The position numbers were made by a program, and so were the translations under genes. A stretch of 64,000 nucleotides of DNA from D37C17 sp964551815 (GTDB lineage Bacteria > Fidelibacterota > Marinisomatia > SCGC-AAA003-L08 > D37C17), in contig CAZKEL010000002.1 of assembly GCA_964551815.1 (NCBI GenBank), positions 1-64,000 on the forward strand, in the 5' to 3' direction. The first letter of the stretch is position 1, and each line of letters starts with the position of its first letter. Under the pieces are notes generated by a model. That model saw only the letters and a program-made list of their open reading frames with translations. It was not told the origin of the DNA and made no database searches. Positions 7,929 to 17,403 of this stretch are shown here, one piece after another.

Positions 7929-10900
7929 TTACTTAACTAAGACTAGTTTCTGTGTTCCTTCAAGTTTTCCCTGATAATACACATGACTAAGGTAAATACC
8001 ACTGGGAGCTGATGTAGCATCCCATGTATAAGTATAATATCCAGGTTGAATCTGAATATAATTTTTCTCCTCAACCAGCTGCCCCTGAAGATTAAAAATA
8101 TATATGGTAACATCCGCCAGAGTGGGTACCTGAAATTTTAATTGAGTCACCGGGTTAAAGGGGTTTGGGTAAGCAGGTGTCAGGATAAAGTCCTCAGGTA
8201 ATATTTCAAAACCAAAGGATTCAGCTAAATTATTCTTCAACTCACCAGGGGGTAGGGATTCATAAATAGAATAGTAAATATCCAATTCATTTTCTCTTAC
8301 CAATGCTTCACAATTTTTTACTGTGGTATGGGCATGTGATTTTGATAAATTCACATAAACTGCAGCAACATCTACAATATTGATTTTACCGTCTCCATTG
8401 GCATCAGCATAGGCGAGGCATTCATCACCCTGAGTATAATTTACGGGGATTTCTTTTGGTCCCCAGGTTACATCCCTTGCTTCTCTGGGCCAAAGGTTTT
8501 TTCCCCAATATTTTACAATAGGATTAATATCTTCAACATCCACTGCGCCATCCATATCAGTATCACCAGGGTGGATGATATACGCACAATTTCCCTGAGA
8601 ATCCTTCAGATTTTCTCCGCCACAGACTCCACAATCATCATAAATAAGTCCACTATTACATTCACCATCGCAACCCACATCTAAACCAACAATAGTGCTT
8701 GACCAGGTAAATTTTGCAGCTTCACAGGTTGCCTGTGTTGTAAACAAGGTATCGGAACAACTGGAGATCATTATATTGGCCGGGTGTGCAGTATTTCCCC
8801 CGCTGCAGATTTTACAATCATCCACAATTGCAGTTCCGTTACCCACACCGGGGCAATCAGCGTCGGTTGAGCAGGAATCACCATGGTTGCTGCCGCCATA
8901 GCAGGAACTGGATCCTTCAGTGAGGTCAGATATACAAAATCCAGAGCAATCTTCAATACAATCCTCATCTGCAATGGTATCTCCTGTACACTGATTGCAT
9001 AAGTCAATACAGGTAGCATCATTGGCAGAGCAGAAGCAGTTATCATTATAATCGTTATTATTTGCAACTAAGGTTCCCTTATAGGTCCAACTATTTCCCG
9101 CAGTTGTACATTCAGACAGGGTTTCGTACCCGGAATCAACTTCTCCGGTTAGAGACAGACACAGCCCACATGATCCTTCAAAATCCGGATTATCCTTAGA
9201 GACAATTCCTTCTACGGTTTTGGTACATTTTCTGCCAACATACAATCCTGAGCCAAAACCATCATTATCACAATCTTTCCAATATTCCTGATAAAGTCCG
9301 CCATAAGATCCTGTGTTTGCACCCAGTACAGTACCATAAGTTGAGGAGTCAGGGTTGCAGACGCCTCCACAATCCATCCAATCACAACTTTCGTCCCATT
9401 CATCACCAATACAATTTGTTTTTGAATTCTCCCCGTTACATTTTCCACATTCATCCAGACAGTCATTGGCGGTTTCATTGGTTGAGCAACTACAATTATC
9501 ATTTAGATCTCCGGAAACATCTATCCAGGGGAAATTCAAATCCATTCCTGCGTTTACTGCCTTTACCTCATAGGAAGTATCCATGCAGAAAAATCCCTGG
9601 GACTCATCGCCAAAACGGTCTCCATCCTTATTACTGAATTTTTCATTATATTGAATCCGACCCCAACAATTACCTGCACAATCTGTCCAGACAGAATCTG
9701 CTCCAATATTGGTAAAATCATTACACCAGGTCTGCGTAGTGGAACCACTGGCTAATTTCCTGCCGGCTGTACACCAGGCACTTATATTTGCTGTAGAGTC
9801 AATTTCTCCACTGTGGTCAGATTTGAATTTGCACAATCCACAATCATCATAGCAGTCGGCAGTAGTATTACCAAATGGACTAGTCGCCCCACATTTGCAG
9901 TTTTCATCTATATCAGTGGAATTACTTACCCAGGTATTTCCATTTGTTCCTGTGGTGATTAGTGCATTATCAGAGCAATAAGTCCCTGTATAACTCAGAC
10001 CGTATCCGTCTCCGTCCAAGTCAGAATAAAAATCACCATAGGTTGCCCCAAATGTTCCGGCATTAGCGCCATAAGTGGAACCTTGATTTGCAGGTGTTGA
10101 AGCGCTGCAAACTCCGGCACAATCCATTGCATTTCCTGTTTCAGCGTAGCATTCTCCAGTTGCACAAACTGTGGTGTTAAAATTCCCCCCGCAAATTCCG
10201 CATTGGTCCTTACAATCATTAGCTGTAGAGTTGGTGGTACAGGCGCAGGAGTCATCTAAATCTCCTCCTGATCCTACCCATCCAGATGATTTAATGGTTG
10301 CAATGGTTGTTCCTGAATAACAATAATACCCTTGAGAAGTACCTCCAAAATCATCACCATCAATATTTTCAAAAAATTCCATATATTGTAAACCACCATT
10401 ACAAACACCCGTACAATCTGAGTACATACCATCTGTACCGATATTGTTTGCATCATTACAATTATTTGTAGTGCTACCATCAGTACATAAGCGGTAATCA
10501 TTTCTGGTAGTCAGAGCGTTTCCTGAGCTATCATAAGAACACAATCCACAGTCGTCGTGACAAGGAATAGGATTGGTGGAAGCATTATATGTGTTCGAAT
10601 TAGAAGTACAGTTACAACTATCATCAATATCCGTTTGATTTGAAACCCAGGCATTTCCATTAGTTCCTGTAGTTATGGAGGAAGATGCAGAACAATATAA
10701 CCCCATAAATTCTGAACCTAAATTATCACCGTCATAATCTTGGTAATAATGGTTGATTGTTGCTCCAAAAGTACCTGCAGTAGCNNNNNNNNNNNNNNNN
10801 NNNNNNNNNNNNNNNNNNNNNNNNNNNNNNNNNNNNNNNNNNNNNNNNNNNNNNNNNNNNNNNNNNNNNNNNNNNNNNNNNNNNCGTCATAATCTTGGTA

Positions 10901-11851
10901 ATAATGGTTGATTGTTGCTCCAAAAGTACCTGCAGTAGCTCCATAAGTGGAACCTTGGTTAGCAGGGGTTGAAGAGCTACAGACTCCTGCACAGTCCATT
11001 GCATTACCTGAAGCGGCATAACAGCTGCCGTTAGCACAGGCGGTTGTAGTAAAAGTACCGGCACAAATTCCGCATTGGTCTTTACAATTATTGGCGGAAC
11101 TGTTGTCATCACAGGCACAGCTGTCATCTAAATCTCCACCTGTCCCTATCCAACCTGAAGAGCTTACAGTGGAAATATTTGCATCTGTCAGACAATAATA
11201 TCCCTGCGAAGTACCACCGTAATTATCGCCATCTGTATTTGCAAAAAATTCTGTATAAAGTCTTCCGCCGCTGCATACTCCTGTACAATCAGAGTAAACA
11301 CCATCAGAACCAACATTGTTTACATCATTACAGCTATTCGTTGAACTTCCGTCTGTACACAGGCGGAAATCATTTCTTGTAGCAAGTGCATTTCCCGAAT
11401 TATCATAAGAACAGAGTCCACAATCATCATGACAGGGGATAGGATTGGTAGATGCATTATAAGTATCAGAGTTTGTACTGCATTTACAATTATCATCAAT
11501 ATCCGAGTTATTGGTAACGAAGGTACTTGCTGCGGGATTATTAGAGCAGAACCATCCTGCAAACTTACGACCATAAGTATCACCATCAGAATCAATCCAA
11601 TACTGTTGCAAGACACCACCAGAGCCATAGGAACTGCAACAGGTATATTGGTCTGAGGGAGCACCTTCAGAAGTGGTCCAATAACAATCTTCAACGGAAA
11701 TACACCCCTGAGCAGCATCACAACCGGCCTGAGCACCAGAGGCGGTACAAACGGCATCTGAACAATAGCCGCCAAAGGCTAAATTAAATAAAAACAAGAT
11801 TAAAAATCCCGTCTTGCCTAAAAAGTTTTTGATATAGAATTGATTATTAAT
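7929..11851 (-). CDS. Large secreted cysteine-rich repeat protein with dockerin-like region and C-terminal sorting domain (crosses an assembly gap)
   Basis: Surface or secreted protein of about 1240 residues, interrupted by 100 N. Flanks of the gap are an exact 55-base duplicate; removing N plus one copy joins both halves in frame. Three units of about 235 residues and part of a fourth carry DxDGD calcium-type loops and DDCGLC/DCAGVC cysteine motifs. At 8367-8567 lie two dockerin-type loops, DTDMDGAVDVED and DANGDGKINIVD. At 7929-8195 is a PNPFNP-containing FlgD/T9SS-type sorting domain. The TTG at 11797 would cut the signal peptide short. The frame stays open upstream to a TAA at 11855-11857 and gives a full signal peptide (FLGKTGFLILFLFNLAFG), but no ATG, GTG or TTG is available there. 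An ATT at 11849-11851 sits 7 bases after GAGGA, so I place the start there tentatively. The downstream gene is the cohesin-like lipoprotein. Confidence 0.8.
10730..10939. repeat. Exact 55-base duplicate flanking the assembly gap
   Basis: Bases 10730-10784 and 10885-10939 are identical over 55 positions and sit directly on the two sides of the N run. This is what two contigs sharing a 55-base graph overlap look like. Counting the overlap once and deleting the N removes 155 bases and shifts the frame difference between the two halves to zero, giving the reading ...YYQDYDGDNLGSEF... that matches the other repeat units. I treat it as an assembly artefact, not a biological repeat. Confidence 0.85.
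10785..10884. other. Assembly gap of 100 N
   Basis: A run of exactly 100 N, the usual placeholder for a gap of unknown size. The frame continuity across the collapsed 55-base overlap suggests that no sequence, or a whole number of repeat units, is missing. Confidence 0.98.
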
Positions 11852-11900
11852 TACTTAATCCTCAAATAATGATCAGTTTTACATAAATTAACACGGTTTT

Positions 11901-11930
11901 ATTTTAGCCTTATAAACCTATCTCATGCAA
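11901..11930 (-). promoter_or_regulatory. Possible sigma70-type promoter of the cysteine-rich/cohesin-like gene pair
   Basis: On the minus strand TTGCAT (11930-11925) and TAAAAT (11906-11901) are 18 bases apart, a fair -35/-10 pair in the 120-base gap between the CapK-like gene and the cysteine-rich gene. A GAGGA ribosome site follows at about 11861-11865. This gap is one of the few places where the minus-strand genes are not overlapping, so a separate promoter for the surface-protein pair is plausible. The consensus of this lineage is unknown to me. Confidence 0.33.
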
Positions 11931-11970
11931 GCTTTTTCGACGGGAAGAACTGTGATATCAAGCACAAAAA

Positions 11971-13314
11971 TCAGCTTGAAATTTGTGATTGAATTACCCT
12001 GAATTTTCCTGCCCAGGTTTTATCAATGGAATCACAGACTTCAACTCTGATTTGAGCCTCCCCAAGACGTGCCCTTAAATTGTTTTTAAGTTTTTCTTTA
12101 TTTTCCGGTTTCCAGGTAGCATCCGGTACTATTTTAATTCTAAAATCGGAATAATCCAATTGGATAATTTGCCCATATTTCATGCCTAACTCTGAGGTGA
12201 ATATTCCATCAATCTGGACTATTTTTCGACCATTATTTAAAATAAGTATATCATCATTTCTTCCTAATATCTTTCCAAATTCAGGTAATCCATTTTCAGG
12301 AAAATCACGGATTTCTGAGACCATATCATTTGTATCGTAACGAATGAGAGGCATAGCTTTATTTAATAAACCGGTAGCAATCAACTTTCCATATTCTCCC
12401 TCTGGTGAGAGATTTAACTCTAATACTTCAGAAACCCCTAAATCAGGAGATTCGTACATTTTTCCATTGGGGAAGGTATTAGCAAAACATACTAATTCTG
12501 CCTGCCCAAAGGTCTCAATTGTTTTACATTGAAATGCTGACTCAATATTTTTTTTCTGAAAGTCGTATAAGGGTTCTGCATTGGTTATCACTGCTTTCAT
12601 TCGAAAGGTCATATTATTTTGATTCATCCAGGCAGCTATCTCGTTAATAGCATTTGTGTACCCAATCAGATATTTTGGTTGATATTTTCTTAGTGCTTTA
12701 AGATATAATAATGCTGAACTGTCAGAAATATGGAGTGAGGAAAGATATAATTGCTTCCCAAAATAATTATAAACCCAAAATGGAGGGGATGTCCTGTTTA
12801 CAGGGGTTACTCTTTGAGCACCGATAAGTGCCCATTTATCTGATAATTTTATAGAAAACTTTTCCTTCACCCTAGCCTGAAAAAAGGCATATTGTTCCTT
12901 TACAGTCTCATAATCCATATAAATATTGAAAGGAGTCCCTGTTGTGCCGCTGGTGTGGTCAACAAATAAGGATTTAATGTCAAACTTAGTATTGATAAAC
13001 TGTTGGGGAGATTTATTAATAATCTCTTTGGTGATAATGGGCCAATTATTTAAGTCTTCACTTTCTGTTTTTTTTCCCTTCCAATAATTTTGATAAAAAG
13101 GAACATTATTTTTAGCTTCATGCAATATAAGTTGTAATCGTTTTTTTTGCCACTGAGACCAATCTGATTTATTCCATGATTCCCGTTCCAGATAAGCATC
13201 AATTCTTTTTTGTGTATGTTGATCATAACGGATTTTATTCAAATAGTAACCCTTTACAGATGCCATCAAACATTTAAGGGGATAGGGAGAAACATTATAT
13301 ATAGAATTTAACAA
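11971..13314 (-). CDS. CapK/PaaK-like adenylate-forming enzyme
   Basis: Member of the phenylacetate-CoA-ligase-like AMP-binding family found in many capsule loci. The ATP-binding loop SGTTGTP lies at residues 122-128. A C-terminal region with GKILGRNDDILILNNGRK carries the hinge typical of adenylate-forming enzymes. About 447 residues is normal for CapK-like proteins. The start is TTG at 13314: the segment SPYPLK...GYYLNKIRY before the first ATG (13266) is conserved in the family. It follows the GNAT gene by 1 base. It likely activates a carboxylic acid, for example an acyl or amino acid, for attachment to a sugar; the substrate is unknown. Confidence 0.8.
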   Translation of the reverse strand: MLNSIYNVSPYPLKCLMASVKGYYLNKIRYDQHTQKRIDAYLERESWNKSDWSQWQKKRLQLILHEAKNNVPFYQNYWKGKKTESEDLNNWPIITKEIINKSPQQFINTKFDIKSLFVDHTSGTTGTPFNIYMDYETVKEQYAFFQARVKEKFSIKLSDKWALIGAQRVTPVNRTSPPFWVYNYFGKQLYLSSLHISDSSALLYLKALRKYQPKYLIGYTNAINEIAAWMNQNNMTFRMKAVITNAEPLYDFQKKNIESAFQCKTIETFGQAELVCFANTFPNGKMYESPDLGVSEVLELNLSPEGEYGKLIATGLLNKAMPLIRYDTNDMVSEIRDFPENGLPEFGKILGRNDDILILNNGRKIVQIDGIFTSELGMKYGQIIQLDYSDFRIKIVPDATWKPENKEKLKNNLRARLGEAQIRVEVCDSIDKTWAGKFRVIQSQISS

Positions 13315-13315
13315 G

Positions 13316-13903
13316 TCAAATTTCCTTTATAAATAGTTTATATCGTCCATTTGCATTCCCGGAATAACTCCATCCGTTTTTCTCATAAAATGATATAGCT
13401 TCCCTATTTTCCTTTTTAACACTTAAAAAAATAGTCTTAAACCCCCTCCCATGAGCGATGGATTCAAATTCTGAAAGAAGCTTGTCGCCTAACCCTACCC
13501 CTCTTAATCTGGGTCTTACTCCAATGCTAACCAACTCTAATGCATTATTTGGGATATACATTGTATCCTTTTTAAAAAGGGATACAATTTGGGGATATAA
13601 AATATACCTGACAAAATTTAATGGGTGGAAAATAGCTGCTGCTACTAAGGGTAGAACCATATAAAGTAAAAAATTTTGCGAATCTCCAGAATCTTTCATA
13701 GTGAGATAGCCTGCCAATTCATTCTCATGGTTAATAATAATCATGCTTCTCTGTTTATAATTAGAGATGTACCAGGAAAGGCTTTTTATCAGAAATTTTC
13801 TACCAAATTTATTATAGTGGGAATTTGGGAAGGAATGCACATGACAATCTGCAAGTTCATTCAGGTCAATCATTGAAATATTTTCAATAATTAATGGCTT
13901 CAT
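13316..13903 (-). CDS. GNAT-family N-acetyltransferase
   Basis: Acetyl-CoA-dependent acyltransferase of the GNAT fold. Motif A is visible as SIGVRPRLRGVGLGDKLL at about 126-143, containing the R/Q-x-x-G-x-G/A pyrophosphate loop, followed by SVKKENREAISFYEKNGW, the usual C-terminal strand and helix. It overlaps the upstream GT4 gene by 20 bases and lies 1 base before the CapK-like gene. In this context it may N-acylate an amino sugar, such as the product of one of the aminotransferases, but a substrate cannot be read from sequence. A hydrophobic stretch at 80-105 is atypical and might contact membrane-linked substrates. Confidence 0.85.
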   Translation of the reverse strand: MKPLIIENISMIDLNELADCHVHSFPNSHYNKFGRKFLIKSLSWYISNYKQRSMIIINHENELAGYLTMKDSGDSQNFLLYMVLPLVAAAIFHPLNFVRYILYPQIVSLFKKDTMYIPNNALELVSIGVRPRLRGVGLGDKLLSEFESIAHGRGFKTIFLSVKKENREAISFYEKNGWSYSGNANGRYKLFIKEI

Positions 13904-14906
13904 GTATGATTCTATTCCATTTTTTCATAATAATCTTTTTATCAAATTGAGAAATAAATTCATAGGCATTCTCCGTAAGGGATTTAACTTTATTCTCATC
14001 TTCTAATAATTCCATAATATATTTTACCATTGTTGGTGATTCATCTTGCTCAACCAATTTTCCATTGATCCCATCTTTTATAAGATGTGGAATCCCCCCC
14101 ACATTGGTGGATATAACCGGCAGCCCCAATGCCATTGCCTCCATGACACTGACCGGGGTATTATCAATAAAAGTTGTATTTAAAAAAATATCGTATTCCA
14201 TTGAAAGCTGAATCCAGTCCTTTTTTGACATTTGACCAGTTAAGGATACTTTGTTCTCCAATTGCATTGATTTAATATCCCTATTTATTTGGGTGAACAC
14301 CGCTTTTTCTTTTATTGGGCCCACCATGCACAGTGTGGAATCTGGGTAGTTTTCTGATAACAAGGACAGTACTTTTATCGCCATTCGTGGATTATAGATG
14401 GAGTGGATTGAACGTACCCAAAGCAATTTGGGATTGATAGCTGATCTTCTTTTATAGGGGTAGTTATCCAGGGAAAGATAATTAGGAATTACCATTTTAG
14501 GAAAAGGTGCCTGATTAAATTTTTCCATAAAAAAATCGGAGGGGCAGACATTGGTAATGGAGGAATTAAATAAGTAATGAAACAGATAGGGATATTTTCT
14601 GTATTTCTCGCCAAGATTTCCACCTCTGAAAACAGGTAAATATTTTAATTTATAAAGTTTACAAATCAGAATGGTGATAAAAGAAAACCAAAATGCGTAA
14701 GTGGAAAAAACATCTACAATAACTAATTGACAACTTTTATAATTCCTCACAATCGTGGTAACCATATCCCAAAACCTTTTCAGGGGATTTTTTTGTGTTG
14801 AAGCAGTTAAAACCTTATACCTCAGAGAAAGAGTTTTTGCTAAATCTTCTATAGCGGTCGGGTTCAATCCACTGCCAGACAAAAAATTACCAATGAAAAT
14901 TATCAT
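13884..14906 (-). CDS. GT4 glycosyltransferase
   Basis: GT-B fold retaining transferase. The N-terminal domain begins IIFIGNFLSGSG. The C-terminal donor-binding domain has LLWVRSIHSIYNP, then LNTTFIDNTPVSVMEAMALG with the conserved Glu of the E-x7-E motif, and PVISTNVGGIPHLI. At 340 residues it is normal for the family. It starts with ATG and shares an ATGA overlap with the Wzy-like gene upstream, so translation is coupled. It probably adds one sugar of the repeat unit; the donor is not predictable. Confidence 0.87.
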   Translation of the reverse strand: MIIFIGNFLSGSGLNPTAIEDLAKTLSLRYKVLTASTQKNPLKRFWDMVTTIVRNYKSCQLVIVDVFSTYAFWFSFITILICKLYKLKYLPVFRGGNLGEKYRKYPYLFHYLFNSSITNVCPSDFFMEKFNQAPFPKMVIPNYLSLDNYPYKRRSAINPKLLWVRSIHSIYNPRMAIKVLSLLSENYPDSTLCMVGPIKEKAVFTQINRDIKSMQLENKVSLTGQMSKKDWIQLSMEYDIFLNTTFIDNTPVSVMEAMALGLPVISTNVGGIPHLIKDGINGKLVEQDESPTMVKYIMELLEDENKVKSLTENAYEFISQFDKKIIMKKWNRIIHEAINY

Positions 14907-16237
14907 CGTTTATAGATGGGGAATATTAAACAAAAGACAAAACAGGGCATGGCAATTCTCATTGCAGAATGGGTCATGGTAATTAAAGCAAGAATTCCAA
15001 ACAATAAAATCAATACTTTTTTCACCGAATTTTCAGCATTATTAAATAAGGAAATGGGAGAAAATACCAATAATAGTAAAGAAAACAATCCCAGTATCCC
15101 ATGCTCTGCAAGCATTCTTGAATATTCAACATGGGCAGCAACATTTTTTCCATACCCATATTGCTCCCTAAGTTCGTTCGCCTGCCCGGGACCAACACCG
15201 GTGAAGATATAATCTGAAAAAATATTCAAATCAATTTTATAGATTTCCAACCGTCCTGTAAAATCCAGGAGCAGCCTCTCCCCATAGGTAGTTTCTCCAA
15301 ATCCATACCGTTGACTTATCACCCCGTCTGTTACAGAAACAATAAAATACCAGCTAATCATTACTACTAACAATAAACTAATCCCTTTGGAAATAATGAG
15401 AATTCGTTTCTGGTCTTTAAATAAGTAATACGATACTGCCAGGGTAAATGATATAACCGCACCAAACATTCCCCCCCTTGAAAAAGTGAGTAATCCCAAG
15501 GTTGAAAAAAGTCCTAATATGAGTAAGTCAACCAATATTGAACCTGATAGGTTTGATTTAAATAAGTGCATAATTAAAATACAGACTATACCCAGGCCAA
15601 AAAGGGTGGACACCTGATTGGGACCGAATCCGCCGGAGGTTGTTGGATTGGAATAAGGAATAAAATGGTAGGAGGTTAAGTCCGGCATCATGATAATATT
15701 ATAAATGGACATTGCAATAATGGGGAGTATGAGACTAAAAAATATATTTCTCAATGTATGGACATTCATGGAACGGTTAAATGTAAACAATGAGCAGACT
15801 GTCAGGCAAACTGGACCGGATAAATTAAAGGCAATATCCTGGCGCCATTGATTGAATGGGGACACAGGAATGAGAAATACAGCGGGAATTAACAAAACCA
15901 AATAATAGAATATCTGTGGATTTAATTTCAATTGATTTCGTTGTCTGTAAATACCTAAAAATAAAAAATACAGAATTGCATATTTCCCGAATTCCCAGAA
16001 TAAATTAGCACCTGTCATTCTCAGTATCACTTCCATACCAACTATATAGGCTGAAAAATAAAGAGGGGTATATCCATTGGTTTCAGGCTTGGATAAAATA
16101 AATTTGGTTCCGATTATAATTATGAAAATTCCCCAAATGGTTGACAGATTCAATTGAGGAAATTCAGAAAGTGCAAATCCCAGTAGCATGTGTAAAAATA
16201 TCAGAATGATTCTGGTAGAAATTCCAAATTTACTCAC
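14903..16237 (-). CDS. O-antigen polymerase/ligase-like membrane protein (Wzy/WaaL family)
   Basis: Inner-membrane protein with about eleven hydrophobic helices. The family signature is the large periplasmic loop near residues 340-390, here with GVGPGQANEL, YGYGKNVAAHVEYSRMLAEH and a following hydrophobic GILGLFSLLLL, characteristic of PF04932 polymerases and ligases. Arg residues in the loop fit the known glycan-handling role. It starts with GTG at 16237, seven bases after GGGAA. It either polymerises lipid-linked repeat units or transfers chains to lipid A; sequence alone does not separate these. No Wzx flippase is present in the window, so its partner must lie elsewhere or transport is through Wzm/Wzt. 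Confidence 0.8.
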   Translation of the reverse strand: MSKFGISTRIILIFLHMLLGFALSEFPQLNLSTIWGIFIIIIGTKFILSKPETNGYTPLYFSAYIVGMEVILRMTGANLFWEFGKYAILYFLFLGIYRQRNQLKLNPQIFYYLVLLIPAVFLIPVSPFNQWRQDIAFNLSGPVCLTVCSLFTFNRSMNVHTLRNIFFSLILPIIAMSIYNIIMMPDLTSYHFIPYSNPTTSGGFGPNQVSTLFGLGIVCILIMHLFKSNLSGSILVDLLILGLFSTLGLLTFSRGGMFGAVISFTLAVSYYLFKDQKRILIISKGISLLLVVMISWYFIVSVTDGVISQRYGFGETTYGERLLLDFTGRLEIYKIDLNIFSDYIFTGVGPGQANELREQYGYGKNVAAHVEYSRMLAEHGILGLFSLLLLVFSPISLFNNAENSVKKVLILLFGILALITMTHSAMRIAMPCFVFCLIFPIYKR

Positions 16238-16251
16238 GATTGTATTCCCAA

Positions 16252-17403
16252 TTATTCACAAGAGTGTAAAATATATTTTTCAATATTTTGGTTATAGGCT
16301 TCGTAGGTAAAATGATGAGAATACTCCATCACCTTTTGAGAAATTTTATTATACTCCTGTTTATTATTATCAAGATTTTTCAGAGTATTATAAATTGATG
16401 CCACAGAATTGTCTTCTAACTCAATAGCCCTGCCCTGAGTTGCATTAAAATGGTGGAGAATTGAAGAAATTTTAGGTATAATTGGAATACATCCAAAGGA
16501 GGCTGCCTCAATTATAACTTTAGGGAAGCCTTCAGTTTCAGATGGTAATATAATAAAATGACATTCCCTATATAGGCGGTTGAGAGCATTTCTATTTAAT
16601 ACTCCATGAATTTCAAGATTCATTTTCAAATTCGAAGTTGAAATTTTATTTTGTACTTGTTCCCTATTAAATCCAGCAAAGTGGAATGTATCAATATAGT
16701 CATTTTTACTGAACATCTGTATTGCATTGATGAAAGAATTCACTCCTTTGGCTGAATCATATCTTCCTACATAACAGATAGATATTTCCCCATCAAATTG
16801 TTTTAATTCTCCTGACTTAATATTTTCTTTCATTTCATTTAAAGTAAAAGATGGATTTGGAACCTGAACAATTCTGTGGGGGTCAGTTGGTGACTTTTGA
16901 CTCACAAATACAATTCCCGGCAGATTAAACTGCAGTAGTTTCCTGTTTAGCTTATAGGAGAATGCATAGGGAGTATTCTCCCAACTTCCTGCATATTTAT
17001 GCCAGAATTTTTTCCGGGGAAAAAATAGAGAAATCAAAAGAGCCAGCAATGCTGGAATTGAAGGTCCTCTGGTATGAATGATATCAGAATGAACAATAGT
17101 CTTCCCGATATAAAATAAATACAGTGGTAAAAGAAAAATAATCCTGACTTTAGATAATATATTTTTACCACCAGATGGAGGGAGCAAGGTTACCTTAATT
17201 GAGGGCGATTCAATAAAATGTGAATTTAGCGGAGGGTTTTTTCCCTGGTCATATCCTAACCAATATATTTTATTAAACAGATGTGAGAAAGCAGAAACCT
17301 CTCTTAAAACTGGCTCAAATACCTGCGGTATGGAATTTTTTCCATACATTGAAGTATCTGAGATGATTCCTAATGTAAGGCCGTCTCTACTATATTTTTC
17401 CAT
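16252..17403 (-). CDS. GT4 glycosyltransferase
   Basis: GT-B fold. The donor domain contains ICYVGRYDSAKGVNSFINAI and IILPSETEGFPKVIIEAASFG, with both conserved glutamates of the GT4 site. The start is taken as the ATG at 17403, overlapping the neighbouring GT4 gene by 34 bases; a TTG at 17430 would add nine residues. With the ATG the protein has 383 residues. It sits 14 bases upstream of the Wzy-like gene and is surely in the same transcript. The sugar is unknown. Confidence 0.85.
   Translation of the reverse strand: MEKYSRDGLTLGIISDTSMYGKNSIPQVFEPVLREVSAFSHLFNKIYWLGYDQGKNPPLNSHFIESPSIKVTLLPPSGGKNILSKVRIIFLLPLYLFYIGKTIVHSDIIHTRGPSIPALLALLISLFFPRKKFWHKYAGSWENTPYAFSYKLNRKLLQFNLPGIVFVSQKSPTDPHRIVQVPNPSFTLNEMKENIKSGELKQFDGEISICYVGRYDSAKGVNSFINAIQMFSKNDYIDTFHFAGFNREQVQNKISTSNLKMNLEIHGVLNRNALNRLYRECHFIILPSETEGFPKVIIEAASFGCIPIIPKISSILHHFNATQGRAIELEDNSVASIYNTLKNLDNNKQEYNKISQKVMEYSHHFTYEAYNQNIEKYILHSCE

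Larger units (their letters stand above)
9276..11593 (-). repeat. Tandem ~235-codon repeats within the cysteine-rich gene
   Basis: Three two-part units occur in tandem, beginning at about 11593, 10894 (or 10774 in the left copy of the overlap) and 10022, with a partial fourth from 9275. Each starts at a DxDGD loop, has a second DxDGD loop about 117 residues later, and carries matching cysteine motifs. Units 1 and 2 are nearly identical for long stretches, for example both contain STNPIPCHDDCGLCSYD; units 3 and 4 have diverged. The similarity of units 1 and 2 explains why the assembler broke here. Recent duplication or homogenisation of the first two units is inferred. Confidence 0.75.

Noticed and set aside
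8695..9748. Several open frames on both strands within the cysteine-rich gene
   Set aside because: They arise from the repetitive, cysteine- and glycine-rich coding sequence; only the long minus frame gives ordered repeats, dockerin loops and sorting domain.
7929..11797. Two separate genes on the two sides of the N gap
   Set aside because: The halves join in frame when the 55-base duplicate is counted once, and the joined sequence matches the repeat pattern.
11958..11979. Inverted repeat TCAAGC/GCTTGA at the end of the CapK-like gene
   Set aside because: Six-base stem with a ten-base loop, overlapping the stop codon and without a run of T on the minus strand; too weak for a terminator.
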